From NCBI GenBank assembly GCA_017883385.1, contig JADGNQ010000012.1, forward strand, positions 1 through 64,000: a DNA stretch of 64,000 nt, written 5' to 3'. The DNA comes from Candidatus Sulfotelmatobacter sp. GTDB taxonomy: Bacteria > Acidobacteriota > Terriglobia > Terriglobales > Acidobacteriaceae. The notes under the pieces are model-generated. The model was not told the origin of the DNA, made no database searches, and saw nothing but the letters and a program-made list of their open reading frames with translations. The position numbers and the translations under genes are program-made. This document shows, piece after piece, positions 27,726-36,452 of the stretch; position 1 is the stretch's first letter, and each line of letters begins with the position of its first letter.

Positions 27726-28421
27726 CTACCCAGAAAAGACAATGCCCAACTCCTGCGGCGAGTCGACCAGCACGTCCGGCGGATTCTCAGCCAGCGTATG
27801 CGGCGCAAAGCCGTAGGTGACGCCCACGGTGACGAGGCCGGCATTCTGTCCCGTGCCGATGTCTACGTGCGAGTCGCCCACCATCGCAGCCTGTTCCGGA
27901 CGCACGCCGCTCTCTTCCAGCAGTTTGCGCGCGCCCTCCGGATCAGGCTTTTTCGAGGCAAAACTGTTCCCTCCATATATCTGGGAGAAGAATTGCCCCA
28001 GCCCCAGCGCCTCAACGATTGCCCGGGACGGAACCACCGGCTTGTTCGAGAGCACAGCCATCTTGCGCGGCGCCCCGTTCGAAGTCTTCTGGATCGTCGC
28101 CAGCGCTTCCGCAATTCCAGGATAAACAGTCGTGTGGTCGAGTTTGTGCGCGCGATAGTAGGAAAGAAAAAACTCCAGCCCCTTCCGCACCAGCGCTTCG
28201 TCGATGCTCTCCCCGCCCAACGCGCGCTGAATCAATATCGGCGCGCCGTCGCCAACATAGCTGGCGATCACGTCATCCGGCAACTCGGGCCGCCCGATGT
28301 GGCGCAACGCGGCATTGACCGAATGCACGAGGTCAAGCCGCGAATCGATTAGTGTGCCGTCCAGGTCGAAGATCACCAGCTTGATGGAATTTGGGTCGAA
28401 GGCGCGGCGGGTCTGGATCAT
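27726..28421 (-). CDS. gph: Phosphoglycolate phosphatase-type HAD hydrolase
   Basis: 231 aa. HAD motif I FDLDGTLIDS (nucleophile and acid Asp near residues 19 and 21), motif II VLSNKP, motif III KKPDPEG, motif IV MVGDSHVDI, and a cap domain of alpha-helical type between motifs I and II as in Gph/PGP enzymes. Function by family is dephosphorylation of 2-phosphoglycolate. HAD substrate specificity is hard to predict from motifs, so the substrate remains less sure than the fold. Start ATG at 28421. Confidence 0.88.
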   Translation of the reverse strand: MIQTRRAFDPNSIKLVIFDLDGTLIDSRLDLVHSVNAALRHIGRPELPDDVIASYVGDGAPILIQRALGGESIDEALVRKGLEFFLSYYRAHKLDHTTVYPGIAEALATIQKTSNGAPRKMAVLSNKPVVPSRAIVEALGLGQFFSQIYGGNSFASKKPDPEGARKLLEESGVRPEQAAMVGDSHVDIGTGQNAGLVTVGVTYGFAPHTLAENPPDVLVDSPQELGIVFSG

Positions 28422-28473
28422 GCACTCTCAGGATAAATGATCTGCCCTCGGACACACCTCGCGGTAACAGTAA

Positions 28474-28761
28474 CTACCGTCCGCTGGTTCTGGAATGATC
28501 GGACAAGACTGAGGCCCTGAGGCGCTCTTCTGGAGTTCGAGAGTCGGAGGGAATCCGTCGCAGCAGCATAACCGTACAGAAGATTCCCATGCAGAGATAC
28601 GCCGAACAGAACAGGAACGAACTGGCCCATCTGTAAGCCAACCTGTCCCGCACCAAGCGATCGATGCCATCAACGAGCCAGCATCCTCCGAAGAACCAGA
28701 AGAATATCGTGGTGAAGACCAAGCTTCGTGTCGAGCGTTTGTGCACGCTGCTGAGGTCCAT
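28474..28761 (-). CDS. Small two-span membrane protein, unknown function
   Basis: 95 aa with two probable membrane segments, LVFTTIFFWFFGGCWLVDGI and WASSFLFCSAYLCMGIFCTVML, and basic or charged ends. AGGAG lies 10-12 bp before the ATG at 28761. No family was recognised. It lies 53 bp upstream of gph in the same direction and may share a transcript. Confidence 0.55.
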   Translation of the reverse strand: MDLSSVHKRSTRSLVFTTIFFWFFGGCWLVDGIDRLVRDRLAYRWASSFLFCSAYLCMGIFCTVMLLRRIPSDSRTPEERLRASVLSDHSRTSGR

Positions 28762-29030
28762 GACAGAGTTCGCTCCTGCCGCATGCTACTGCATCTTTGA
28801 AGAAGTTGCCAGATTGGGCTGCAAATGAAGCCTACCGTTCTTGGTCCCATGGTCCGACCGCCCTACCCTCTCCGCATACCCCAAACTTCCTATTTCCAAT
28901 TCCTACCGACCATTTACAATGCAACAGGTTCCAAGCATCCAGGCCCCGCCCAGAATTTCCAGGGCGCCAATGCAACGGAATCGCGGTACGGCCGCCAGAA
29001 TCCAATTAAAGGCAGGAACCAGGGAACCGG

Positions 29031-31253
29031 ATGGCGACGACAAAAACCGACCCCAAGCTGGCCCTCACGGCCAACGACGCGAAGAAGAGCAAGGTTTATG
29101 AAGGACTTACGCGCGAGCAGGTCATCCTGGCCTACCGCCTCATGTACACTTCCCGACGCATCGACGACCGGGAGATCCTGCTCAAGCGCCAGCAGAAGAT
29201 CTATTTCCAGATGTCGGGCGCCGGGCATGAGGCGATCGGCGTCGCTGCCGGCCTGGCGCTGAAGCCGAGCTACGACTGGTTCTATCCTTACTATCGCGAT
29301 CGTGCCCTGTGTCTCGCGCTCGGCGTGAAGCCCTACGACATGTTCCTGCAGGGAGTAGGTGCGGCCAACGACCCCAGTTCTGGTGGACGCCAGATGCCTT
29401 CGCACTGGAGCTATCCCAACCTGCACATCGTGACGCAATCGTCCCCGACGGGATCGCAGATACTGCAGGCGGTCGGCTGTGCCGAAGGCGGACGCTATTT
29501 CGCGCGCCATCCCAAGGCCGCGCCAGTTCCTGATCCCAAGTTCGCCGACTACCGCCAGTTCAAAAACGTCACCTATCAGGTCGACGAAATCTCCTACGTC
29601 TCTCTCGGCGACGGCACTACCAGCGAAGGCGAATTCTGGGAGGCCATGAACGCAGCCGCACTGGGCAAGCTGCCCGTCATTTTCTGCGTCGAAGACAACG
29701 GATACGCTATCTCCGTGCCCGTAGAAGTCCAGACCGCCGGCGGCAACATCTCGCGCCTGGTTTCCGGATTTCCCGATTTCCATTTCGAGGAGGTCGACGG
29801 CACCGATCCCATCGCTAGCTACGCCGCGTTTCAGCGTGCCGTGCGCCACTGCCGCGAAGGCCGCGGTCCCGCCTTCGTGCACGCGCATGTGACCCGTCCG
29901 TATTCGCACTCGCTGTCCGACGATGAGCGCTTGTATCGTGCCGACGCCGAGCGCGAGCGCGACGCGGCCCGCGATCCCGTTACTCGCACTCAGATGTTCC
30001 TACTGCGCGAAGGCATTCTCGATGAAAAGGGCATCAACCAGCTCGAGAAAGAAGTCGAAGCCGAACTGCAGGTTGCGGTGGACCTGGCCCTCGAAGCCCT
30101 GCCCCCCGCGCCCGAAAGCATCATGAAGTATGTGTATTCGCCGGACATCGATCCGGAATCGTCCGCGTTCGACACGCAGCCGATCGCGCCGCCCGAGGTC
30201 CCGGCCGATGGCAAAAAGATTCCCGCCAAAACCATGGCTGACCTGATCACGGCCACGCTGCGCGACGAGATGAAGCGCGACGAGCGCATCGTGATCTTCG
30301 GCGAAGATGTCGGCGACTGCAGCCGCGAAGAGTATTTGAAGCGCAAGCTGGTCAAGGGCAAGGGCGGAGTCTTCAAACTCACCTTCGGCCTGCAGAACGA
30401 ATTCGGCAGCGACCGCGTCTTCAACTCTCCCTTAGCCGAGGCCGCCATCGTGGGCCGCGCCACCGGCATGGCCACGCGCGGCCTGAAGCCCGTTGTTGAG
30501 ATTCAATTCTTCGACTACATCTGGCCCGCGATGATGCAGATTCGCGACGAGCTCAGCGTCATCCGCTGGCGCTCGAACAACGGGTTCTCCTGCCCAATCG
30601 TGATTCGCGTCGCCATCGGCGGCTATCTCACCGGCGGCGCCATCTATCATTCGCAGTGCGGCGAGAGCGTCTTCACCCACATCCCCGGCCTGCGCGTGGT
30701 CTTTCCGTCGAATGCGCAGGACGCCGCCGGTCTTCTGCGCACCGCCATTCGTTGCGACGACCCGGTACTGTTCCTCGAACACAAGCGTCTCTATCGCGAG
30801 ACTTTCGGCCGCGCGCCGTATCCCGGCCCGGACTACATGATCCCGTTCGGCAAGGCGAAGATCGTGCATCCCGGCACCGATCTGACCGTGATCACCTATG
30901 GCGCCGTCGTTCCCCGCGCCTTGCAGGCCGCGCAGAAGATTGAGCGCGAGCAGGGCGTGAAGGTCGAACTCATCGACCTCCGCTGCCTGAATCCATTTGA
31001 TTGGGAAACCATCGCCGCGTCGGTCCAGAAGACGAATCGCGTGCTCGTGGCCTACGAAGACACGCTGAGCTGGGGCTACGGAGCCGAGATCTCCGCCCGC
31101 ATCGCCGACCAGCTTTTCGATCACCTTGATGCCCCGGTCCGCCGCGTAGCCGCCAAAGACGTCTTCGTGGCGTACCAGCCGATTCTGGAAGACGCGATCC
31201 TGCCTCAGCCCAATGATTTGTATCTGGCGATGAAGGAACTGGCGGAGTACTGA
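29031..31253 (+). CDS. Fused alpha/beta E1 of the branched-chain 2-oxoacid dehydrogenase type
   Basis: 740 aa. Residues 1-385 are an E1 alpha subunit with the thiamine-diphosphate motif [36 protein letters not shown] near 195. Residues 400-740 are an E1 beta subunit ([40 protein letters not shown]-terminal transketolase domain [17 protein letters not shown]). In most bacteria these are two proteins. It decarboxylates 2-oxoacids, probably branched-chain, and reduces the E2 lipoyl group; E2 and E3 are not encoded nearby. AGGGA precedes the ATG. Confidence 0.93.
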   Translation: MATTKTDPKLALTANDAKKSKVYEGLTREQVILAYRLMYTSRRIDDREILLKRQQKIYFQMSGAGHEAIGVAAGLALKPSYDWFYPYYRDRALCLALGVKPYDMFLQGVGAANDPSSGGRQMPSHWSYPNLHIVTQSSPTGSQILQAVGCAEGGRYFARHPKAAPVPDPKFADYRQFKNVTYQVDEISYVSLGDGTTSEGEFWEAMNAAALGKLPVIFCVEDNGYAISVPVEVQTAGGNISRLVSGFPDFHFEEVDGTDPIASYAAFQRAVRHCREGRGPAFVHAHVTRPYSHSLSDDERLYRADAERERDAARDPVTRTQMFLLREGILDEKGINQLEKEVEAELQVAVDLALEALPPAPESIMKYVYSPDIDPESSAFDTQPIAPPEVPADGKKIPAKTMADLITATLRDEMKRDERIVIFGEDVGDCSREEYLKRKLVKGKGGVFKLTFGLQNEFGSDRVFNSPLAEAAIVGRATGMATRGLKPVVEIQFFDYIWPAMMQIRDELSVIRWRSNNGFSCPIVIRVAIGGYLTGGAIYHSQCGESVFTHIPGLRVVFPSNAQDAAGLLRTAIRCDDPVLFLEHKRLYRETFGRAPYPGPDYMIPFGKAKIVHPGTDLTVITYGAVVPRALQAAQKIEREQGVKVELIDLRCLNPFDWETIAASVQKTNRVLVAYEDTLSWGYGAEISARIADQLFDHLDAPVRRVAAKDVFVAYQPILEDAILPQPNDLYLAMKELAEY

Positions 31254-31275
31254 AGACAGTTAGTGACTAGCGCGA

Positions 31276-31318
31276 GGGTGCCCCATATCTCGCGTTGTCT
31301 TGCGAGACGTGGGGATTT
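31276..31318. repeat. Dispersed GGGTGCCC hairpin, copy 1
   Basis: GGTGCCCCATATCTCGC and its complement GCGAGACGTGGGG form a stem-loop between convergent E1 and aqpZ. Related elements lie at 36389-36432 and 40513-40557. It probably doubles as a terminator. Confidence 0.75.
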
Positions 31319-32010
31319 CATTCCCCGAACAGCATGCTGTAAATTCCTCCGCCCAGCGCTCCCCCGATCAGCGGGGCCACCCAGAACATCCACAACTGCT
31401 GCAGGGCTGCCCCTCCGACGAAAATCGCTGGCCCGGTGCTGCGTGCCGGGTTCACCGACGTATTCGTGACGGGAATGCAAACCAGATGAATCAGGGTCAG
31501 GCAGAGTCCGATGGCGATGGGCGCAAATCCCTTCGGCGCGCGGTTGTCGGTGGCGCCCATGATCACGATCAGGAAGAACGCCGTCAGCACCACTTCGGCC
31601 ACGAATCCCGCCAGCAGGGAATAGCCACCCGGAGAATTCGCTCCGTATCCGTTCGACGCGAATCCGGCATGCACATCGAAACTGGCCGTTCCGCTGGCTA
31701 CGATGTAAAGCACGCCCGCCGCGGCAATCGCGCCCACGACTTGCGCAATCACGTACGGCAACAGTTCGGAAGCAGGGAAGCGCTTCCCGATGACGAGCCC
31801 CAGACTCACCGCCGGATTCAAGTGGCATCCAGAGATGTGTCCGATGGCATAGGCCATGGTCAGAACAGTGAGCCCGAAGGCCAAAGCGACGCCGGCGAAT
31901 CCGATGCCGAGCGCGGGAAATGCCGCGGCGAGCACCGCCGAACCGCAGCCACCGAACACCAACCAGAAGGTTCCAAAGAATTCCGCTGCAGCGCGCTTGC
32001 CGATCGGCAT
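31318..32010 (-). CDS. aqpZ: Aquaporin Z
   Basis: 230-aa MIP-family water channel with six membrane spans and two half-helices carrying the NPA boxes (GCHLNPAVS and TSVNPARS). The residues in front of NPA and the lack of the extended loop of glycerol facilitators favour a water-selective AqpZ-type pore. Start ATG at 32010, with AGGAG about 8 bp upstream. Converges on the E1 gene; divergent from the DUF58 gene. Confidence 0.93.
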   Translation of the reverse strand: MPIGKRAAAEFFGTFWLVFGGCGSAVLAAAFPALGIGFAGVALAFGLTVLTMAYAIGHISGCHLNPAVSLGLVIGKRFPASELLPYVIAQVVGAIAAAGVLYIVASGTASFDVHAGFASNGYGANSPGGYSLLAGFVAEVVLTAFFLIVIMGATDNRAPKGFAPIAIGLCLTLIHLVCIPVTNTSVNPARSTGPAIFVGGAALQQLWMFWVAPLIGGALGGGIYSMLFGE

Positions 32011-32301
32011 TGGGGAGCTCCTTAAAGCTTCACATACGGGAATCTATGTCACGTTGCAGGACCCAGATCTTGCGAGCCGAAAAGAGTAGCACAGGAAAAT
32101 CGGAAGCAGAAGGATGAAACCGGCTGGCTCTAGCCCCCCTGATCGAGGCAGTAACAACACACTTCTAGGCGCTGGTCTGTGTGTAGAATTCCGGAGACCT
32201 GCGAACGGCCGGCGCAATCCGCCGAGGGCAAACCAAACTCCCATCTCAGGTTACGAACGCTTTCCCCGCAAACCGATCTCGATTGTCCGTTCCGGCCGAG
32301 A
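32011..32301. other. Divergent intergenic region aqpZ/DUF58
   Basis: 291 bp with no recognised coding sequence or strong promoter; it must hold the promoters of the two divergent genes. Confidence 0.4.
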
Positions 32302-33831
32302 ATGCTACGCTCGAAACCAGTGGGTTCTGCGTCCGCCAATCCGTTGAAATCGAGTCCGTCCCTGCCCAGTCGCCTGGCGCAGTGGCTGCAATCGTCCTCG
32401 GCGGAAGTCTGGGTCAAATTCCTGCTCGCGCTGCTGGGCCTGGGGCTGGCGTTCGCCTCGGCTCTGTTCTCCACCGTTTCGCGCGATGCCGGTAACGTCT
32501 GGGCCACCGTAATTCTGGCTTCCACTTCACTGGTGCTGGCCGCGTTGGTGGGACTGGTGACCGTGCCCTACCTTGCGCGCCGCGTCGCCGTCGAGCGCAT
32601 GCGTGAGTCTTTCGACTACGATGTGACCCGCGTCGGCGTCGTGTACGTGCTGGTCACGCTGGTCATCGGTATCGCCGCACTCAACACCGGCAACAATCTT
32701 CTCTACATTGTGGTCGCGGCCATGCTCGCGGCGATCCTGGTTTCCGGAGTCGTCTCTGCCTGGGTGTTGCGTTATCTGGAACTCGATGTCCGCCTGCCCG
32801 AGCATCTCTTCGCTGGGCGCACCGTGCTGGGTCGCATCGTGCTGGTTAACCCGCGACGATTCCTGCCGTCGTTTTCCATCTGCGTAGTCTCCACCCGAAA
32901 GAAGCGAAAGAAGCCGGTAAAGCAATGGCAATGGGAATCGACCACGTTCGCGCTTCCGTTCAACCGGCCGCCCGAGCAGCAGTGGCTGCGCCTACCCGAC
33001 CGCCGTTTGCGCCGGGTAACCCTTCTCCCGGCCCCCCCCGGCATTTTCCAGGGGATGGCCTACTTCCCCTTCATCCCACCCCAAGCCGAGTTGTCGGCCG
33101 ATCTGCAGTTGAGGTTCGAGCAGCGTGGCCGTTATCGCGAAGACAGTTTCGGTCTGGCAACTCGCTTTCCCTTCGCATTTCTCACTAAGACACGCCACGT
33201 GTCGTTGCCCAGGGAAGTGCTGGTCTATCCGCGCATTGAGCCCACGAACGAACTGGTCGAGATCCTGCCGCGGGTGCGCGGTGAGTGGGAGAGTTTCGTC
33301 CGCGGCCGTGGCGCCGAGTTGTACCGCATTCGCGAATACATGCCCGAAGACTCGGCCCGCCACGTCGACTGGAAGGCGACGGCCAAGTCTGGCTCGCTGA
33401 AAGTCCGCGAATTCGCCCGCGAAGACGAGCGCAGACTCTGCATCGCATTTGACAATCCCGAGCCTGGGTTCATTTCCGAACGCGCCTACGAGAAAGCCGT
33501 CGATCTCACCGCCTCGCTCGCCTGGCACTTTTCAACCCAGGATGCGGAAGTCTCTTTTGCCGTTCCCGGGCATCCCCGCACCCGCGATCTCCACGAATTC
33601 CTGGGATGGCTGGCCGTGATCGAGCCGGGAATGATCGGGCCTCGAATGAATGGAACAGAGAACGCTGTCTCCTCTGGCGATGCGTTGCGCGAAATGAACC
33701 TGGGCAACACCGACGACTACAACATCGTGATCACGCCCCGTTCGCGCGGGACCTTGCCTGCAGCTCTGTGGAACTCCTCTTACTTTGTCTTCGTTGGGGA
33801 CGAACCGGCTCCGAAGAATATTTCCCAGTAG
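32302..33831 (+). CDS. DUF58 (YeaD-like) membrane protein
   Basis: 509 aa from the ATG at 32302. Two pairs of transmembrane segments lie in the first 170 residues (LLALLGLGLAFASALF, VILASTSLVLAALVGLV, YVLVTLVIGIAALN, AAMLAAILVSGVVSAWVLRYLEL). The cytoplasmic or external domain carries the DUF58 signature YRIREYMPEDSARHVDWKATAKSG near residue 385. Such proteins usually accompany MoxR ATPase and transglutaminase genes, which are absent here. The start is the first ATG of the frame; upstream GTG extension is possible. Confidence 0.85.
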   Translation: MLRSKPVGSASANPLKSSPSLPSRLAQWLQSSSAEVWVKFLLALLGLGLAFASALFSTVSRDAGNVWATVILASTSLVLAALVGLVTVPYLARRVAVERMRESFDYDVTRVGVVYVLVTLVIGIAALNTGNNLLYIVVAAMLAAILVSGVVSAWVLRYLELDVRLPEHLFAGRTVLGRIVLVNPRRFLPSFSICVVSTRKKRKKPVKQWQWESTTFALPFNRPPEQQWLRLPDRRLRRVTLLPAPPGIFQGMAYFPFIPPQAELSADLQLRFEQRGRYREDSFGLATRFPFAFLTKTRHVSLPREVLVYPRIEPTNELVEILPRVRGEWESFVRGRGAELYRIREYMPEDSARHVDWKATAKSGSLKVREFAREDERRLCIAFDNPEPGFISERAYEKAVDLTASLAWHFSTQDAEVSFAVPGHPRTRDLHEFLGWLAVIEPGMIGPRMNGTENAVSSGDALREMNLGNTDDYNIVITPRSRGTLPAALWNSSYFVFVGDEPAPKNISQ

Positions 33832-33971
33832 CCGCTCGGACGCCCGATTCGGGCGAGGTTTCTTACCTTCCCACCTTTTCTTCTTTCTTTCCGTCACTCT
33901 CCGGGCATATACTCGCGCCCCGGTAGATGCTTTTCGACAGCTCGGTACTTCTGTAGCCGGGAGGTGTCAAC

Positions 33972-34403
33972 ATGCGGATCTGCGACCTCATCAAATGTCA
34001 GGACACGTACCAGGCGGAACTCGGACACACCGTCCTCGAAACCGTGCAAGCCATGGTCGAGCGCGACATCGGCGCTGTGCCCGTCCTGAACGACGGCAAG
34101 GTAGTCGGGATTTTTTCCGAACGCGACCTCATGAAGCGTGTGGTGGCCGAAGGCCACGATCCCCGGAGCACCTGCATGGCTGAGGTCATGACCGACGATC
34201 CCCTCACCATCAGCATGAACGAGGACCTCGAAACCTGCATGGCCCTGATGCGCCGCCACAGCTTCCGCCACCTGCCCGTGTGCCACGAAGGACACCTGGT
34301 CGGAATGGTGTCGCTACGCGACATCCTGGTGCACGATCTGGACGCCAAGGATGACGAGGTTCGCATGATGCGCGCCTACATCCATTCCATGCCGGATGCC
34401 TAG
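33972..34403 (+). CDS. CBS-domain pair protein
   Basis: 143 aa composed of two CBS motifs (MRICDLIK...VLETVQAMVERDIGAVPVLNDGKVVGIFSERDL; then MTDDPLTISMNEDLETCMALMRRHSFRHLPVCHEGHLVGMVSLRDI). Such stand-alone Bateman modules bind adenine nucleotides and regulate partners. GGGAGG lies 8 bp before the ATG. No partner gene is adjacent, and the ligand is not predictable. Confidence 0.92.
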   Translation: MRICDLIKCQDTYQAELGHTVLETVQAMVERDIGAVPVLNDGKVVGIFSERDLMKRVVAEGHDPRSTCMAEVMTDDPLTISMNEDLETCMALMRRHSFRHLPVCHEGHLVGMVSLRDILVHDLDAKDDEVRMMRAYIHSMPDA

Positions 34404-34550
34404 ACTGTCCGCGAAGGCCTGCGCAGACGGCATCACAAGGCGCTTGTGCAGCGTTCCTTGGCGCCCGTGGCGGTCTAAGCCCTCTTCCTCTCCCAGGGAT
34501 TGAAAACCAGCCTCTACCCTACCCACCCGTCCTACGCCCCTAGCACGAAA

Positions 34551-34637
34551 GTAACGTTGCGCTCGAGGTACCCTCAACAGTAACGTTACTTCGGATTACT
34601 TCAGTCCATTGAACGGCGGGTTGGGACAAGGTAACGT
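34551..34637. promoter_or_regulatory. Three copies of GTAACGT upstream of the membrane-protein gene
   Basis: GTAACGT occurs at 34551, 34580 and 34631. The middle copy lies in the perfect palindrome AGTAACGTTACT (34579-34590). Candidate operator cluster for the gene starting at 34729. Confidence 0.5.
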
Positions 34638-34728
34638 AGCTTTGTCTGAGCCAGCGAAGTTTCTGTTGGTATGGACCAAAGACTGGTTTTTGGGCTGGCT
34701 AGGCCTAAGATCCACGGTGCCCTCACCC

Positions 34729-35619
34729 ATGAGCGAGAAAATTCGATTCCTCTATTTCGCGCTCTGGATCGCACATCCCGTCCTCCAAGCGGGCATCGCT
34801 GGTCTCATGCTCTGGCGCGGGCTCCATCGTAAATTCCCGTTCTTCTTCGGCTACATCCTCACTCAGTTCGTCAGCTTTGGCGTCGTCTTTCCCGCCTACT
34901 TGCACAGCTACCACAGCTACTTAACTTTTTATTTGAACTGGGGCTGCCTAGCGGTAAGCGTGGCTTTCGGCTTTGGCGTGATTCACGAAGTCTTCGTCGA
35001 TGTTTTCCGCTCGTTCCACACTCTGCGCGATCTGGGCACCGTGCTCTTTAGGTGGGCGGGCCTGGTGATGCTGCTGGTAGCCGGGGTGGTCTCGGTGTCC
35101 ACCAGCTCGACCGAGATGGCGCCCTGGATGCAAGCCATCATTACTACGCAACGCTGTGTGCGCATTATCCAGGTCGGCATGGTCCTCTTCCTGCTTTTCT
35201 TTGCCCAGTACATGGGTGTGACTCGCCGCCAGCATAGCTTCGGCATTGCCTTGGGTTTCGGTTCCTTCGCTGTAATCGAGCTAGTCCTGATCGCCTCCTG
35301 GGTCGGCAACCACCTGGGCAATCCCTGGATGAGCATAGTCAACATGACTGCCTACAACTCCAGTCTGCTGGTTTGGCTTGGCTATTGCTCCCTGACCAGT
35401 CCGGCACGTGAGACCTCACAGACGCTATTGCGGCCTCAGCGCTGGGAGCAGAGCCTCTCCGACGCCCATCACCCACTGCCTGCCGACTCCCTCATCCCCA
35501 TGTTTGAAGGGATGGTCGACCGCGCCCTCTCCCGCAGTCATCCAGAGACGTCCGTCGTGCGCGAGCAGCGGGCAGCGGCAGCTGCGGCTCCCTCGGGTCG
35601 CGGAACATTCCCCCGGTAG
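34729..35619 (+). CDS. Multi-span membrane protein, unknown function
   Basis: 296 aa from the ATG at 34729 (MSEKIRFLYFALW). Seven or so hydrophobic spans, among them VLQAGIAGLMLW, FFFGYILTQFVSFGVVF, WAGLVMLLVAGVVSVS, QVGMVLFLLFFAQYMGV and FGSFAVIELVLIASWVG. The last 60 residues are cytoplasmic, Ser/Ala/Arg-rich. The frame is open back to a TTG at 34609, but the operator cluster would then lie inside the gene, so the ATG is preferred. No family recognised; similar short proteins are frequent in Acidobacteria genomes, which is recollection rather than a search result. Confidence 0.75.
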   Translation: MSEKIRFLYFALWIAHPVLQAGIAGLMLWRGLHRKFPFFFGYILTQFVSFGVVFPAYLHSYHSYLTFYLNWGCLAVSVAFGFGVIHEVFVDVFRSFHTLRDLGTVLFRWAGLVMLLVAGVVSVSTSSTEMAPWMQAIITTQRCVRIIQVGMVLFLLFFAQYMGVTRRQHSFGIALGFGSFAVIELVLIASWVGNHLGNPWMSIVNMTAYNSSLLVWLGYCSLTSPARETSQTLLRPQRWEQSLSDAHHPLPADSLIPMFEGMVDRALSRSHPETSVVREQRAAAAAAPSGRGTFPR

Positions 35620-36011
35620 TTTTCCTCCGGTTCGTGGTGAATTCCAACACTTAGACCCGCTTTTAGATCCCGCTTTTGTCCCGCCGGTGGATGTGTAAGG
35701 CTTTTGACTTTGTCTCCTGTTTTCCCCTGTGGCGGCCCACTGTTCGGATATTGTAAACCCCAGGAGACAAATCCCTGCCCAGACGGGATGCCGTAAATAG
35801 ATGATCTAAATCTTTAGATGTAGGAGGGGATAGCTATGTATCAGAAGGGAGATAGCGATACTTAATCATGACTGATGGGACTGTTCCTGCAAGGGCAACA
35901 GGGCAGAGTGAAAACTATTGCACACAGAACTTGACATGTGTCTTATAATTCGTTTCCGCGCTAAGCTTCCCCCCGGGAAAGCTCCTACGCGGAAATATAG
36001 GAGACGAACCC
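35620..36011. other. Non-coding stretch upstream of the small exported protein
   Basis: It holds a perfect palindrome ATCTAAA-TC-TTTAGAT (35804-35819). A 9-codon open frame with strong AGGAGGGG (ATG 35836, stop 35863-35865) follows, then a 26-codon frame (ATG 35868) and a TATAAT hexamer at 35944-35949, for which no correctly spaced -35 could be found. The mini-frame could be a leader peptide. Confidence 0.45.
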
Positions 36012-36167
36012 ATGAAACGTGCAATCAGGATTTCTATCCTGATGGTAGGATTAGTGGGCACCTATGTCGCTGCTGCCGTCCAACAGGTTCCCGCCGCGGA
36101 CGGTGGCCCGATTCTAGTGTGCCCACCCAGACAGACAAACTGCCAAATGAACCTGCCACCGCAGTAG
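36012..36167 (+). CDS. 51-aa exported small protein
   Basis: ATG at 36012 with GGAGA 8 bp upstream, then MKRAIRISILMVGLVGTYVAAAV, a clear signal peptide or membrane anchor, then QQVPAADGGPILVCPPRQTN and a short tail with two Cys, ending in a TAG at 36165-36167. The mature part would be only about 28 residues. A strong rho-independent terminator follows at 36267, and a TATAAT at 35944 precedes, so this is an independent transcription unit of roughly 350 nt. No family recognised; a secreted or periplasmic peptide is the inference. Confidence 0.65.
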   Translation: MKRAIRISILMVGLVGTYVAAAVQQVPAADGGPILVCPPRQTNCQMNLPPQ

Positions 36168-36266
36168 AACCGGTGTCAGCGGTGACCGCAAGGTCACCAA
36201 AGTAACTTAGTCGTAACTTAATTCAATTTAGTCACTTGGGCCGAACAATAGGGGCTCGCTATCTTT

Positions 36267-36308
36267 GGGCTGACGGGACTCATACTAACCCGTCAGCCCC
36301 TCTTTTTT
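36267..36308 (+). terminator. Rho-independent terminator
   Basis: Perfect 11-bp stem GGGCTGACGGG/CCCGTCAGCCC with an 11-nt loop, followed by CTCTTTTTT. The strongest intrinsic terminator in the window, 100 bp after the 51-aa protein. Confidence 0.92.
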
Positions 36309-36388
36309 GGGGATGAGAATCAGCCACGATCCAGCCGCGAAGCGGTGCAATGTGAGGGCCCGGCACGGTAGTGAAGGGTGAGTGGGTT

Positions 36389-36432
36389 GGGTGCCCAATG
36401 TCTCGCGTCGCTTGCGAGACGTGGGGTCTTTC
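36389..36432. repeat. Dispersed GGGTGCCC hairpin, copy 2
   Basis: GGGTGCCCAATGTCTCGCG and its complement in GCGAGACGTGGGG; same element family as 31276-31318. It lies just beyond the end of the DUF255 gene. Confidence 0.75.
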
Positions 36433-36452
36433 TTATGCCAGCGGGTGCAGTC

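Noticed and set aside
35931-35949. TTGACA followed by TATAAT as a sigma70 promoter
   Set aside because: The two hexamers are only 7 bp apart, so they cannot serve as one -35/-10 pair; only the TATAAT was kept as a weak lead.
35700-36011. Riboswitch upstream of the small exported protein
   Set aside because: Hairpins exist but none matches the conserved core of c-di-GMP, cobalamin, TPP or other riboswitches known to me.
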